From positions 1 to 64,000 of the forward strand of contig JAGVPB010000037.1 of assembly GCA_020052415.1 (NCBI GenBank): a stretch of 64,000 nucleotides of DNA, in the 5' to 3' direction. Positions 38,913 through 48,371 of this stretch are shown in pieces. The notes under the pieces are model-generated. The model had not been told where the DNA came from and did no database searches. It worked only from the letters and a program-made list of their open reading frames with translations. The first letter of the stretch is position 1; each line of letters opens with the position of its first letter. The stretch is from Bacteroidales bacterium (lineage in GTDB: Bacteria > Bacteroidota > Bacteroidia > Bacteroidales > JAADJA01). A program made the position numbers and the translations under genes.

Positions 38913-39809
38913 TTACTCCACAACTATTTTCCCCCAGCCTCTTTCTTTCAGATTGTTATTCGTGAGTTTATAAAAATAAATTCCGGGTTTCAGCGAAGCA
39001 GCGTCAAGGAAAAAAGAATTGCCAGTGACATTTTCTTTTGTGATCACCCTTTGGCTTTTTTCATCATAAACTGCCAGTTCAAAAAAATCGGACCGGGGAT
39101 TTTCAAAATCAATCGTGAAAAAGTCTTTTGATGGATTCGGGTGGATAGATGTTCTGACTGGCCTGAACCGGGTTTCGGAAATGCCTTCGATAAATTCGTA
39201 AAAGCAGATGTCATCAAACATAAGCCCGCCAAGGTTTTCCGGATTACCATCACTGGTGAATATAAAACGGTATAAAACCGTATCACCGATTTGAAGAGGA
39301 AATATGGAACCGATGTCCGCCAGAAACATTTCAAAATATTTCCATTCATTTGAGTTCCCTGTCAGAACTGGTTTAACGTACCACTGGAAATTTGCCGGAT
39401 ATAGCGTGTCGCTTAACAGATCAATCCATGTGGAACCATTGTCAGGTGAAAACTCAATAGTGCCGAAGTCATTCAGTGTATCCGACTGAACAAAATAATG
39501 CCCTTCTAAAATCACAAGGTCATAATACATACCCCAGTTTACTTCATTCATAATTGTAAAAGCAGATATATTGGTGATCGGATAATTGCCGATTGTATCG
39601 GTAACAATAACATTAGGGAGAGAATGCGCATTCCCGAAACCGGGCTTTTGCGGATGCCCGATTTGCCACAGGTTTTCTGGGTAAGTTACTGTATCAATTG
39701 TAACTGCATCAATGTATTCCGGGTCTTCAAAATTCACACAAAAATTGATAAATTGCGCCTGAACCTGAATACTCAGAAAAATAGTCAAATAGAGAATTAG
39801 ATTTTTCAT
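38913..39809 (-). CDS. T9SS-sorted secreted protein
   Basis: The 298-residue protein has a signal peptide (LILYLTIFLSIQVQAQ), a beta-sandwich region of the choice-of-anchor type (WGMYYDLVILEGHYFVQSDTLNDFGTIEFSPDNGSTW) and a C-terminal type A sorting domain (RTSIHPNPSKDFFTIDF...GIYFYKLTNNNLKERGWGKIVV). Exported by T9SS to the surface or medium; no catalytic domain is recognised. Confidence 0.82.
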   Translation of the reverse strand: MKNLILYLTIFLSIQVQAQFINFCVNFEDPEYIDAVTIDTVTYPENLWQIGHPQKPGFGNAHSLPNVIVTDTIGNYPITNISAFTIMNEVNWGMYYDLVILEGHYFVQSDTLNDFGTIEFSPDNGSTWIDLLSDTLYPANFQWYVKPVLTGNSNEWKYFEMFLADIGSIFPLQIGDTVLYRFIFTSDGNPENLGGLMFDDICFYEFIEGISETRFRPVRTSIHPNPSKDFFTIDFENPRSDFFELAVYDEKSQRVITKENVTGNSFFLDAASLKPGIYFYKLTNNNLKERGWGKIVVE

Positions 39810-40096
39810 AATTGTTCGATTTAAGCGATTGAATTATTATTTGTGATTTCTCGATTTATTTGGTTGTAAAGTTATGAAATTATTAATCTTTCGGGACTTG
39901 ATTTTTTGGAAATTTATTTTCCACCAAAATTCAGCTTTTAAGGGGTTTCTACCTGAAACCAGTAACAGGCACCAAACTACTGTCTTTGAAATCCGTCATA
40001 ATTTCTCAAGTCACAAGGTCCCTGTCCGAATACTATGTGCTCTTATATAACTAAACGTAAAATGGGTTGGGTAAAGGTTAAGAAACCGGGGTGGAT

Positions 40097-40166
40097 TTAG
40101 GGTTAGGGATAAGGATAAGGCCAATCCTTACCATTTCCTTTTCCCAAACCGGCCTCCTAACCCTAA
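40097..40166. repeat. Inverted repeat with TTAGGG units
   Basis: TTAGGGTTAGG (40097-40107) pairs with CCTAACCCTAA (40156-40166), with ATAAGG/CCTTA inside. It sits in the 513-bp gap 39810-40322, in which no gene is seen. Confidence 0.6.
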
Positions 40167-40322
40167 CCTTTCATCCCCTTAATGAATGCTATTCCCATGT
40201 TATTCTTCATGGTGCTGTTTAATAAAACTGAGAGACTAACGACTAACGACTAAATACTTTTTCTTTGGTACTTTTACCGGCTTAAATTTCATGCCCGGGA
40301 TAATGTTTTATAGGGCTAAAAA

Positions 40323-41678
40323 ATGAAAGACCTAACAACAGGTAACGAAAGTAAGCTGATCCTCCAATTTGCAATGCCGATGCTGCTTGGCAATGTTTTC
40401 CAGCAGATGTACAGCATCATTGACAGCATCGTGGTTGGAAAATTCATCGGCAAGGAAGCTCTGGCAGCCGTTGGTGCTTCGTTTCCTATCATATTCACCC
40501 TTATTTCACTTGTCATCGGTTTTACCATGGGAGCCACAATCATTACCGCTCAGTATTTCGGTTCGAAGCAGATGGCTAAAGTGAAAAGAACAATTGACAC
40601 ACTTTACATTTTTTTGTTTTTCGGCTCAGTGGCGCTTACGGTGATCGGTATTCTGCTCAGCGGTCCGATATTGCGGCTTATACAAATTCCGGAAGAAGTA
40701 TTTCCTCAGGCAAAACTCTATCTTAACATATATCTTTCAGGATTGATTTTTATGTTTGGGTTCAATGGAACCTCAGCGATTTTAAGGGGACTTGGCGATT
40801 CCAAAACACCCTTGTATTTTCTCATCATTTCCGTCATCGTTAACATTATTCTCGTCGTGCTTTTCGTGGTTGTCTTCAAGTGGGGAATTGCAGGTTCGGC
40901 TGTAGCGACGGTCATTTCACAGGCGGGCGCCTTTTTCACCGTCATGGTTTATTTGAACAAAACCCATCCGGTCATCAAGTTCTCAATTCGTGACATGACC
41001 TTCGACCGCGGCATCTTTCGCGACAGCATCCGCATCGGGCTGCCTTCGGGTTTGCAGCAAACCTTTGTTTCACTCGGCTTGCTGGCTATTACCTGGATTG
41101 TGAACCTTTTCGGTCTGAATGTGATTGCCGCTTATTCCATAGCCATGAGGATAGATTCGTTGGCGGCATTGCCGGCTATGAATTTCTCGGCGGCGCTTTC
41201 CACTTTCGTCGGGCAGAATATCGGCGCCCGTAAAAAGGAAAGGGTCAGAGCCGGGCTGATTGCAACTATCAGGATGACTTCCATCATATCCATTTCAATC
41301 AGCCTTCTTGCGATTCTTTTTTCAAAACCTTTGATGCGCTTGTTCACAAATGACGCCGATGTAATTGGTATTGGCTCGCACTATCTCATTATTGTCGGCT
41401 CGTTTTACATTTTGTTTTCTACCATGTTCGCCATAAACGGGGTAATGCGCGGCGCAGGCGATACGTTGATCCCCATGTTCATAACTTTGTTTGCTCTGTG
41501 GTTTGCAAGGATTCCCATAGCTTATTTCCTTTCGCAGAGGATAGGCGAAACCGGCATCTGGTGGTCAACACCCATTGGCTGGGGTATCGGAATGACCATG
41601 GGAATCCTGCATTACTTATCGGGGAGATGGAAGAAGAAGTCGGTGATAAAATTTAGTGAAACTCCAGATTCAGTGTAA
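40323..41678 (+). CDS. MATE-family multidrug/sodium antiporter
   Basis: The 451-residue protein has twelve hydrophobic helices and the MATE pattern: GNESKLILQFAMPMLLGNVFQQMYSIIDSIVVGKFIG at the start, NGTSAILRGLGDSKTPLYF, the second-half repeat GLPSGLQQTFVSLGLLAITWIVN, and NGVMRGAGDTLIPMF. It expels cationic compounds with Na+ or H+. The gene stands alone. Confidence 0.92.
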   Translation: MKDLTTGNESKLILQFAMPMLLGNVFQQMYSIIDSIVVGKFIGKEALAAVGASFPIIFTLISLVIGFTMGATIITAQYFGSKQMAKVKRTIDTLYIFLFFGSVALTVIGILLSGPILRLIQIPEEVFPQAKLYLNIYLSGLIFMFGFNGTSAILRGLGDSKTPLYFLIISVIVNIILVVLFVVVFKWGIAGSAVATVISQAGAFFTVMVYLNKTHPVIKFSIRDMTFDRGIFRDSIRIGLPSGLQQTFVSLGLLAITWIVNLFGLNVIAAYSIAMRIDSLAALPAMNFSAALSTFVGQNIGARKKERVRAGLIATIRMTSIISISISLLAILFSKPLMRLFTNDADVIGIGSHYLIIVGSFYILFSTMFAINGVMRGAGDTLIPMFITLFALWFARIPIAYFLSQRIGETGIWWSTPIGWGIGMTMGILHYLSGRWKKKSVIKFSETPDSV

Positions 41679-41953
41679 TCATCTTGGTTTTTATCAGAAA
41701 ACGGAAGTGAATAGTTTTAATGGATTGCTGAAGTACACGGAACAGAAATCTTAAAATTAATATCTTCAAACTTTTTGGTATGTAACAAAAAATGAGGCTA
41801 AGTCTAAATCATAACATTATCGTGTAAATAAGTCAAGGATTAGGATACGGAGAAGGGAAAATAATATTTCGGGAACCTTATTTTATTGTGAATCTCCAAT
41901 TTGTCGGTTATTAGTTTGAAACAGCTGACAACACTTTAATATCTGAAATTGAG

Positions 41954-42406
41954 CTATTTTAATTCAAACTCTTTGTTTGAAATACGGTTTATGCCCTTTA
42001 TACGGCCAAAATCGGTATCGAACGAGATTATATTTTTAATTTTGTTCTTTTGCATGAAGGCTAATAAAAAACAATCATTGTAGTTTAACAGCCCATGATT
42101 GTCGCTTATCAACTTCATAATGTGGTGGTGGTATTTCTTAATGTCTTCGCTTATCCAAACGATAGCATCAGTGGTGTATTGTTTTTCAATTATTTTCAAA
42201 AAATGGGTTATCTCATTACTGCGACCTTTGTTTTCCATGCGTTTGCAAATCACGTTAATGGTTTCGTTAAGAACAACATCGGTAACAAGTATGTTAGCAT
42301 TGTATTTTTGCAAAGCAGTAAAAATTTCAAGAGATGTTTTATTCCACTTGTCAGATGTATCGAGTAGGGCAACAAAATAATTGGTATCTAACAATATGTC
42401 AGTCAT
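41954..42406 (-). CDS. PIN-domain ribonuclease toxin (VapC-like)
   Basis: The 150-residue protein has the PIN acidic residues: DILLDTNYFVALLD (first Asp), VVLNETINVI (Glu), NYNDCFLLAFM (Asp) and SFDTDFGRI (last Asp). PIN toxins cleave RNA, often tRNA. Its start overlaps the end of the small upstream gene by 8 bp, the usual antitoxin-toxin order. Confidence 0.88.
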   Translation of the reverse strand: MTDILLDTNYFVALLDTSDKWNKTSLEIFTALQKYNANILVTDVVLNETINVICKRMENKGRSNEITHFLKIIEKQYTTDAIVWISEDIKKYHHHIMKLISDNHGLLNYNDCFLLAFMQKNKIKNIISFDTDFGRIKGINRISNKEFELK

Positions 42407-42635
42407 TGTAAAGATCTTCGGTTTCTTTTATGGCATCTCCACCAATGGCAAAGAGATTTATTTTTTTTACAAAATCTTTAACCGGGATCCCGATATTTTT
42501 CTTCTTAACCATACCTTTATCCAAGGGTATTAAAACCAACACCTCTGTAAGGGCTGCCAGGTTTTTGTCTGGTACTTCGAGCAGACGCACGTTGCCTTTG
42601 TCGTAAATACCTTTAACGGTAACATATTGGTCCAT
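42399..42635 (-). CDS. Antitoxin-like partner of the PIN toxin
   Basis: The 78-residue protein has a short beta-rich N-terminus MDQYVTVKGIYDKGNVRLLEVPDKN, typical of small AbrB/DUF104-like antitoxins that begin with a xGxYxxGxVxLxE strand, followed by a flexible linker and a toxin-binding tail. Two TAATTTTG boxes lie directly upstream on the minus strand (42655-42662 and 42663-42670). Confidence 0.7.
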   Translation of the reverse strand: MDQYVTVKGIYDKGNVRLLEVPDKNLAALTEVLVLIPLDKGMVKKKNIGIPVKDFVKKINLFAIGGDAIKETEDLYND

Positions 42636-42654
42636 ATCCGTATATTTAATCTGG

Positions 42655-42670
42655 CAAAATTACAAAATTA
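42655..42670 (-). promoter_or_regulatory. Twin -7 boxes TAATTTTG TAATTTTG before the TA pair
   Basis: Two abutting copies of CAAAATTA on the plus strand (42655-42662, 42663-42670). They may be overlapping promoters or an operator for antitoxin autoregulation. Confidence 0.4.
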
Positions 42671-42792
42671 TAAACTGTTACAGTTCTTTTTCACATGGAT
42701 ATTCAAATTCCGGAGCTATTTCCGTCCCGATTATCCTGCACACCAACCCATTCATAAATCCGGACGAGCAGAGGTGGTGACTTGTGAATTGC

Positions 42793-43765
42793 CTAATAAA
42801 TAACAAGTTTTTCAAAATAATTCAATCTGTCTGACTCCAGAATTACATAATACAGTCCTGAGATAAAAATCGCGATGTCTATTTTCTTGCTGGTTGTAAC
42901 TACTAACCGGTGTCCATGTATTTCCGTTATCAACGGAACGGTAAACACCTGCTCCTACATATGTACCGGTATAAATAGTTGTTTCATTTGCCGTAAGAGC
43001 ATCAATCATATCCCAAACTTGACCTACACCAATTTGCGACCAGCTTGTGCCATTGTTTGTTGACCTGTAGATGTACTCATGCATGGTTCCTGCAAATATA
43101 GTTGTGCCTTTGATCACAAGTGCGCTGACAAGTTCCTGCATACCGCTGCCGGAAAATTGCTAGGTAACACCATTATCCGTTGACCGAAAAATTTTTTCAG
43201 GACTTGCATAAGCAAACAGAGTATTGCCGGAAATGGCCATGGTAGTTATGTCCAGATCTGTGAGACCATTGTTCGACTCTGACCAACTTAATCCATTGTT
43301 GACAGATTTAAAAACTCCTCCACGATTAGTGCCTGCAAAAATTGTTGATTCATTTTTTACTATTGTTTCTACATTTAATTCTGTCAGTCCATTATTAGAT
43401 TCCTGCCAGCTCAAACCGTAATTCTCCGAAATAAAAATGCCCATACTATAAACACCTGCAATAATTTTCTCTCCTGATTTAACAATAGCTGTAGGGTAAA
43501 TATTACATAATCCAATGTTTATTGGTGTCCAGTTATTGGCATTTTCATCAATCCGGTGTACTTTGTAAATTTCTGTACCAACAAATGTAAAATTCTCTTT
43601 TACTCCGAAGGACATTATATATGGAACTGATAAACCATAAAGGATGGAAGACCAATTTGCACCATTATCGGATGACTGGAAAATATTGTTGATATAGGCT
43701 GTGCTAGCCAGCAGAGTACCTTCTTCTGATTCAACAACATCAATATTAAAATTGGTAAATCCCTA
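42793..43765 (-). pseudogene. BNR/Ycf48-like beta-propeller T9SS protein, decayed
   Basis: Minus-strand coding of repeated ST[DN]NGxxW blades (SSDNGANW, SENYGLSW, SVNNGLSW, STDNGVT, STNNGTSW, SVDNGNTW) is split over ORFs 43160-43615 and 42812-43141. A TAG replaces the Trp after STDNGVT (43160-43162), a TAG lies at the 5' edge (43763-43765), and a frame change near 42890 separates the last blade from a T9SS tail (SGLYYVILESDRLNYF). The N-terminus and signal peptide are missing, cut off by a REP-like element. The ORF starting at 43842 is an artefact. Confidence 0.8.
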
Positions 43766-43820
43766 GTTCGGCATAGGCTCTGTCTAAGTCGAACATATCT
43801 ATTCAGGCTCCAGCCTGATA
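43766..43820 (+). repeat. REP-like two-hairpin element, copy C
   Basis: GTTCGGCATAGGC-TCT-GTCTAAGTCG, spacer GAACATATCTATT, then a perfect second stem CAGGCTC/CAGCCTG (43804-43817). The first hairpin keeps the TCT loop with one G-U and one mismatch. It abuts the truncated 5' end of the pseudogene. Confidence 0.75.
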
Positions 43821-43945
43821 AATTCATTTTCCCGGTTTCCAATTACTTCCCTGCTCTCACCGCCGTAAGTCTTCCTTCATAAGCCTAAGCGTTGGTGCGA
43901 CTTGTGGCCGTTCCAACCCAGCCTTCCAATCCCAGTTCCCTTTTC

Positions 43946-43984
43946 AAATCATATATCATACATCAAATTTCATAAATCATAAAT
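43946..43984. repeat. Heptamer tandem repeat (TCATAAA)
   Basis: Units tcatata/tcataca/tcaaatt/tcataaa/tcataaa with period 7. No gene in 43843-44106. Confidence 0.75.
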
Positions 43985-44106
43985 TCCAATCTTCGGGCAC
44001 ACTCCCACCTTTTAGGGACATCGTCCTGGCATCTTCAAAAAAACTACTCCAAAAAAATATTATTGAGCCAAATTTGCAACAAGTATTTTACCATTTCTTT
44101 CATAGA

Positions 44107-44319
44107 TTAATTATTATCGTAAACCGTATCAGAGTCAGAATATCCGTTTAAGAATTGTTCCTGTGCCGTTTGTTGAAATGTAAGATCGTCGTAAGCGTCC
44201 GGTTCATCAATTAATACGATCACTCTGACGTCCTTATTTGTTTTTATTTGGGCTTGCATTTCAGAAGGAATAAGGATATGCTGGGTTTTAATTCCGGTCT
44301 TAAATTCCACTGCTTTCAT
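44107..44319 (-). CDS. Small antitoxin-like protein, no toxin adjacent
   Basis: The 70-residue protein begins MKAVEFKTGIKTQHILIPSEMQAQI, a short beta-hairpin start similar in style to RelB/AbrB-type antitoxins of Bacteroidota, followed by VRVIVLIDEPDAYDDLTFQQTAQEQFLNGY, an acidic helix that could bind a toxin. No toxin gene follows within the repeat-rich DNA around it. Function is inferred; the codon pattern looks real. Confidence 0.55.
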   Translation of the reverse strand: MKAVEFKTGIKTQHILIPSEMQAQIKTNKDVRVIVLIDEPDAYDDLTFQQTAQEQFLNGYSDSDTVYDNN

Positions 44320-44459
44320 AACGACTGATTTTATTTAAAAAGATATTCAATCTGATAAAAAATCCCATAACTCCGAAACAGAATTTGTCCAATCAGCAAT
44401 TTTAAAACTCTTGCTACCTCAGATAATCAATTTTCATCTATCTCAATTAATTTCATCAA

Positions 44460-44595
44460 TCCCGGCAATATCAATCAATATCAACCAATTTCCATCAATA
44501 TCAACAAATTTCCATCCGTTTCCCTATTTCCCCGCTCCCTGCTCCCTGCTCCCTGCTCCCTGCTCCATGCTCCATGCTCCATGCTCCATGCTCCT
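44460..44595. repeat. Heptamer-repeat spacer
   Basis: Looser atcaat-type repeats (44460-44515), then CTGCTCC x4-5 and ATGCTCC x4 (about 44531-44595). The ORF at 44411-44617 is an artefact. The gap 44320-44675 holds nothing else but a -7 box. Confidence 0.85.
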
Positions 44596-44642
44596 CAAAA
44601 ATGAAATATTAAAATAACCTTCCCGTTAAATTCTGGAATCAT

Positions 44643-44650
44643 TATATTTG
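44643..44650 (+). promoter_or_regulatory. -7 box TATATTTG for the OmpA-family gene
   Basis: TAnnTTTG 25 bp before the ATG at 44676. Confidence 0.4.
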
Positions 44651-44675
44651 CGCCCGAAAATTATATTTTGAGATT

Positions 44676-47150
44676 ATGACAGTAAAAACCGGGATACTAT
44701 TCGTTTTGGCTTTATTATTATCCGTTGGCCTTAGTGCACAACACAAACTTACCGAAGCAGCCGACAGGGATTTCAGCGAGTTTAAATACTCTACAGCCGT
44801 TGATAAATACAAGAAAGCCTATTCAAAGGCAAAAGATAAAGATGAAAAAAACAGGATCCGTTTCCAGATGGCCGAATGTTACCGGATGATGAACGATACC
44901 AAACGGGCAGAGCCAACTTACAAAAGCCTTGTGCGGAATGGTTTTTATAAAAAGGAAACGATAGTTTTACTGCACTATGCCAATATGCTTAAAATTAACC
45001 AGAATTATGATGAGGCCATCATACAGTTCGAAGAATATATAAAACTTAAGCCGGATGATTCCCGGGGGCCTGATGGTCTGCAATCCTGCATACAGCAAAA
45101 GGACTGGTTCGAACATCCCACAAATCATCAGATATCGAACCTGAAACAGGTGAATTCGCGAGAAGATGATTTTAACCCATGTTTCGACAGTGAAAATTTT
45201 AATTCCCTCATTTTTACCTCAAACAGGGAAGGATCTTCAGGCAAAGCTTCTGATGAGTGGACGGGTTCAAACTTTACCGACCTTTTCTATACCCGTATTG
45301 ACCGCAAAGGAGAGTGGAGCACACCCGACCTGCTCGAATCGGAGGAAGTGATCAATACCGAAACCAACGAAGGCAGCCCCATGATGAACTCGGGATTCAC
45401 CACCCTTTATTTTGCAAGATGCGGCAATGTAAAGAATGTGGTCTCAGGTTGTCATATTTATAAAGTCACTAAAACAGGACGCACATTTTCCGATCCGCAG
45501 ATCGTTGAACTTGGCGGCGACAGCACTTCCCGTATTTTACATCCAACTTTAAGCGATGATGAAATGACCATTTATTTTACTGCTGACTTTCCAAATGGCC
45601 AGGGAGGCACCGACATCTGGTATGCGACCCGCGAAAACGTGAGTGAAGAATTTGGCAGGCCAAAAAATGCCGGGCCTGTGATCAACACACCCGACAATGA
45701 AGGATTCGCATTTTTAAGATCCGATACTGTTCTTTATTTCTCGTCCAATGGTCATATCGGTATGGGAGGACTTGATGTGTTCAAGACCACAAGAAACGGT
45801 GATAAATGGAGTATTCCTGTAAACCTTGGTTATCCTTTGAACACCAGCGCTGATGATTTCGCAATTATTTTTAATCCCTCGGCGGAAGAAGAGGGATATT
45901 TCTGTTCGAACCGTAAGGAATTTGAAGAAGAACGCGCTAAAGGAGGCGATGATATCTGGTACTTCATTGTACCTCCGATTGAATTTACCCTCGCCGGTAT
46001 TGTGAAGGACGACCGGACCCTTCAATTCCTTGAGGGCGCTATGGTAAGAATGGTTGGTTCGGATGGTTCGGTGATCGAAAAACAAACGAATACTCTTGGA
46101 AGATATGAATTCAGCAAGGAACAAATTCTGCCGCGGACCACTTATGAGCTTACCGTTTCGAAACCGCAGTACTTCAGCGCTTCCGGAACGGTAACAACAG
46201 TTGGGATAGAAAGGACAACAAATTTTGAACGAAATTTTTTGCTTCCTCCGATTCCCAAAGAACCGATCGTGTTGCCGGAGATTCTATATGACCTTGCAAA
46301 ATGGGATCTTTTGCCGCAATACCAGGATTCTTTGCAGGGCCTTATAAAAACCCTTGATGATAATCCGACCCTGATCGTTGAACTTGCTTCTCATACCGAT
46401 GCAAGGGATACCGATGAAAGAAATGATATACTGTCGCAGAAACGTGCCCAATCGGTTGTTGATTACCTCATCCTGCGGGGTATTGATCCCGACCGGTTGG
46501 TTGCCAAAGGTTACGGAGAGCGTGTTCCCAGGGAGATAAATCATAATTATTATCTCAATAATGTTCAGATTCTTGATTCAGGAACTGTATTGACTGAGGC
46601 CTTTATCAATTCTCTGCCTACGACTGAAAAGAAGGAATTTGCACATCAGCTTAATCGTCGTACTGAATTTTCAGTGTTGAGCAATGATTTTGTTCCGAAA
46701 GAAGTAATCGGTGAAGTCGTTCTTCCCAAAGTAATAGATATCGTTACCTCCCCTGAGAAAAAGGTAACAACCATAAAACTCCTGAAAGACAACAATGGTA
46801 AAAACGGAGTCCGGTGTGAAATCAATGGATATGGTACCGATGTTTATATTGACCCGAAACTGACCAAGCCCATGATCTCTCTTGAAAGTGCTCTCGCCCT
46901 TCTGAAGGAAGGTGCGATCAGCAAGGATGATTTTGCGGGTGATCCGAATGAGGTTCTCGCCAATTCAACTATTGCAGATGGAGCTGTATTTCTGGTAGAG
47001 GAAATGAAGATCGAAAAGAAATACATTACGATGTTTGAAGTCACGGTCAACTATAAGATACCGTCCGGTTTTTACTTTGACGAACCTACATTCTCGCTGA
47101 TCGGGAAGTACAAATTTGATGAAGAGTCAAAACAGATGATTTTTGAATAA
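44676..47150 (+). CDS. PorE-like OmpA family protein (TPR, WD40-like propeller, CRD, OmpA)
   Basis: The 824-residue protein has a signal peptide (ILFVLALLLSVGLSAQ), TPR units (about 25-130), a PD40/WD40-like propeller (about 150-430; GTDIWYATRE, GGLDVFKTTR, GGDDIWYF blades), a carboxypeptidase-regulatory-like domain (about 437-520), and an OmpA domain (about 535-665; IVELASHTDARDTDERNDILSQKRAQSVVDYL, NRRTEF). This domain order is that of PorE, which links the T9SS machinery to peptidoglycan. It is longer than PorE, with an insertion before NRRTEF and about 150 unrecognised residues at the end. The many T9SS cargos here fit, but many PorE-like paralogues exist. Confidence 0.8.
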   Translation: MTVKTGILFVLALLLSVGLSAQHKLTEAADRDFSEFKYSTAVDKYKKAYSKAKDKDEKNRIRFQMAECYRMMNDTKRAEPTYKSLVRNGFYKKETIVLLHYANMLKINQNYDEAIIQFEEYIKLKPDDSRGPDGLQSCIQQKDWFEHPTNHQISNLKQVNSREDDFNPCFDSENFNSLIFTSNREGSSGKASDEWTGSNFTDLFYTRIDRKGEWSTPDLLESEEVINTETNEGSPMMNSGFTTLYFARCGNVKNVVSGCHIYKVTKTGRTFSDPQIVELGGDSTSRILHPTLSDDEMTIYFTADFPNGQGGTDIWYATRENVSEEFGRPKNAGPVINTPDNEGFAFLRSDTVLYFSSNGHIGMGGLDVFKTTRNGDKWSIPVNLGYPLNTSADDFAIIFNPSAEEEGYFCSNRKEFEEERAKGGDDIWYFIVPPIEFTLAGIVKDDRTLQFLEGAMVRMVGSDGSVIEKQTNTLGRYEFSKEQILPRTTYELTVSKPQYFSASGTVTTVGIERTTNFERNFLLPPIPKEPIVLPEILYDLAKWDLLPQYQDSLQGLIKTLDDNPTLIVELASHTDARDTDERNDILSQKRAQSVVDYLILRGIDPDRLVAKGYGERVPREINHNYYLNNVQILDSGTVLTEAFINSLPTTEKKEFAHQLNRRTEFSVLSNDFVPKEVIGEVVLPKVIDIVTSPEKKVTTIKLLKDNNGKNGVRCEINGYGTDVYIDPKLTKPMISLESALALLKEGAISKDDFAGDPNEVLANSTIADGAVFLVEEMKIEKKYITMFEVTVNYKIPSGFYFDEPTFSLIGKYKFDEESKQMIFE

Positions 47151-47185
47151 TCAGATGGTAGCATTCCATTAGGATGTTTTAATAA

Positions 47186-48352
47186 ATGTCAGAACCTGAA
47201 AGATATAACCTCCGCGGCGTTTCTGCTTCAAAGGAAGATGTTCATCAGGCTATCAGCAAAATTGACCGTGGTATTTTCCCAAATGCCTTTTGTAAAGTAA
47301 TTCCTGACCTGCTGGGCGGTGATCCTGAATTTTGCAATGTCCAGCATGCGGATGGCGCCGGAACAAAATCTTCACTGGCTTATATTTACTGGAAAGAAAC
47401 AGGCGACCTCTCGGTGTGGAAAGGAATCGCACAGGATGCCATTGTGATGAATCTCGATGACCTGATCTGTGTCGGCGTCACAAATAATATCCTTATTTCA
47501 TCCACCATCGGGAGAAACAAAAAGCTGATCCCCGGAGAAGTGATCAAAGCCCTGATTGAGAGTACTGAAGAATTTCTTGAAAAGCTGCGAAGGCTGGGGA
47601 TTGGCATTTACTCCACAGGTGGCGAAACAGCCGATGTCGGCGATCTTGTCCGGACAATCATAGTAGATTCAACTGTAACAGCAAGGCTTAAACGTTCACA
47701 GGTAATCGAAAACCATATTCAGCCAAATGACGTCGTAGTCGGACTGGCTTCCTTTGGACAAGCCTCGTACGAAGATGAATACAATAGTGGTATGGGAAGC
47801 AATGGATTAACCTCAGCACGGCATGATCTGTTTTATAAATCATATTCTGAGAAATATCCTGAAAGCTTTGATAATTCAATTCCCCGGCAATTGGTTTATT
47901 CCGGCAGCAAATTGTTGACCGATCCTTCAGAGGTTGCAGATGTGAATATCGGTAAGCTGGTTTTATCGCCAACACGTACCTATTCTCCTGTAATTCGGGA
48001 AATATTAAAAGTTCATCGTCCTGAAATACATGGCATGATCCATTGCAGCGGTGGTGGCCAAACCAAGGTGCTGAATTTTATTGAAAATCTGGAAGTGATA
48101 AAAGATAATCTTTTTCCAATCCCGACTTTATTTAAGCTCATTCATAGTGAATCAGGAACTGATTGGCAAGAAATGTATAAGGTGTTTAATATGGGTCACC
48201 GAATGGAATTATATGTGCCGGAAACTATTGCTGAAGACATTATAATGATTTCGAAAACATTTAATATTGATGCGAAAGTTATTGGCTATTGCAAATCCTT
48301 TAATTGTAAAAAAATAGTTATAAAATCGGAATTCGGTGAATATAGATACTAA
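47186..48352 (+). CDS. purM: Phosphoribosylformylglycinamidine cyclo-ligase (AIR synthase)
   Basis: The 388-residue enzyme makes AIR from FGAM with ATP in purine synthesis. Motifs: HADGAGTKSSLAYIYWKET, DDLICVGVTNNILISSTIG, YSTGGETADVGDLVRTIIVDSTVTAR, GMGSNGLTSARHD, HCSGGGQTKVLNF, and a C-terminal MYKVFNMGHRMELYV. The form is the longer Bacteroidota type. Single gene with a short leader. Confidence 0.92.
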   Translation: MSEPERYNLRGVSASKEDVHQAISKIDRGIFPNAFCKVIPDLLGGDPEFCNVQHADGAGTKSSLAYIYWKETGDLSVWKGIAQDAIVMNLDDLICVGVTNNILISSTIGRNKKLIPGEVIKALIESTEEFLEKLRRLGIGIYSTGGETADVGDLVRTIIVDSTVTARLKRSQVIENHIQPNDVVVGLASFGQASYEDEYNSGMGSNGLTSARHDLFYKSYSEKYPESFDNSIPRQLVYSGSKLLTDPSEVADVNIGKLVLSPTRTYSPVIREILKVHRPEIHGMIHCSGGGQTKVLNFIENLEVIKDNLFPIPTLFKLIHSESGTDWQEMYKVFNMGHRMELYVPETIAEDIIMISKTFNIDAKVIGYCKSFNCKKIVIKSEFGEYRY

Positions 48353-48371
48353 TTATTGATTGGAAAATTGA

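Noticed and set aside
40097-40166. Telomere-like end of a linear replicon
   Set aside because: Only one and a half TTAGGG units per arm, located inside a continuous chromosomal gene context.
43615-43842. 75-aa ORF as the start of the propeller gene
   Set aside because: It is in a different frame from the propeller blades and its first residues come from the REP-like element.
44411-44617. 68-aa ORF with LLPAPCSMLHAPCSML repeats
   Set aside because: Direct translation of the CTGCTCC/ATGCTCC heptamer array.
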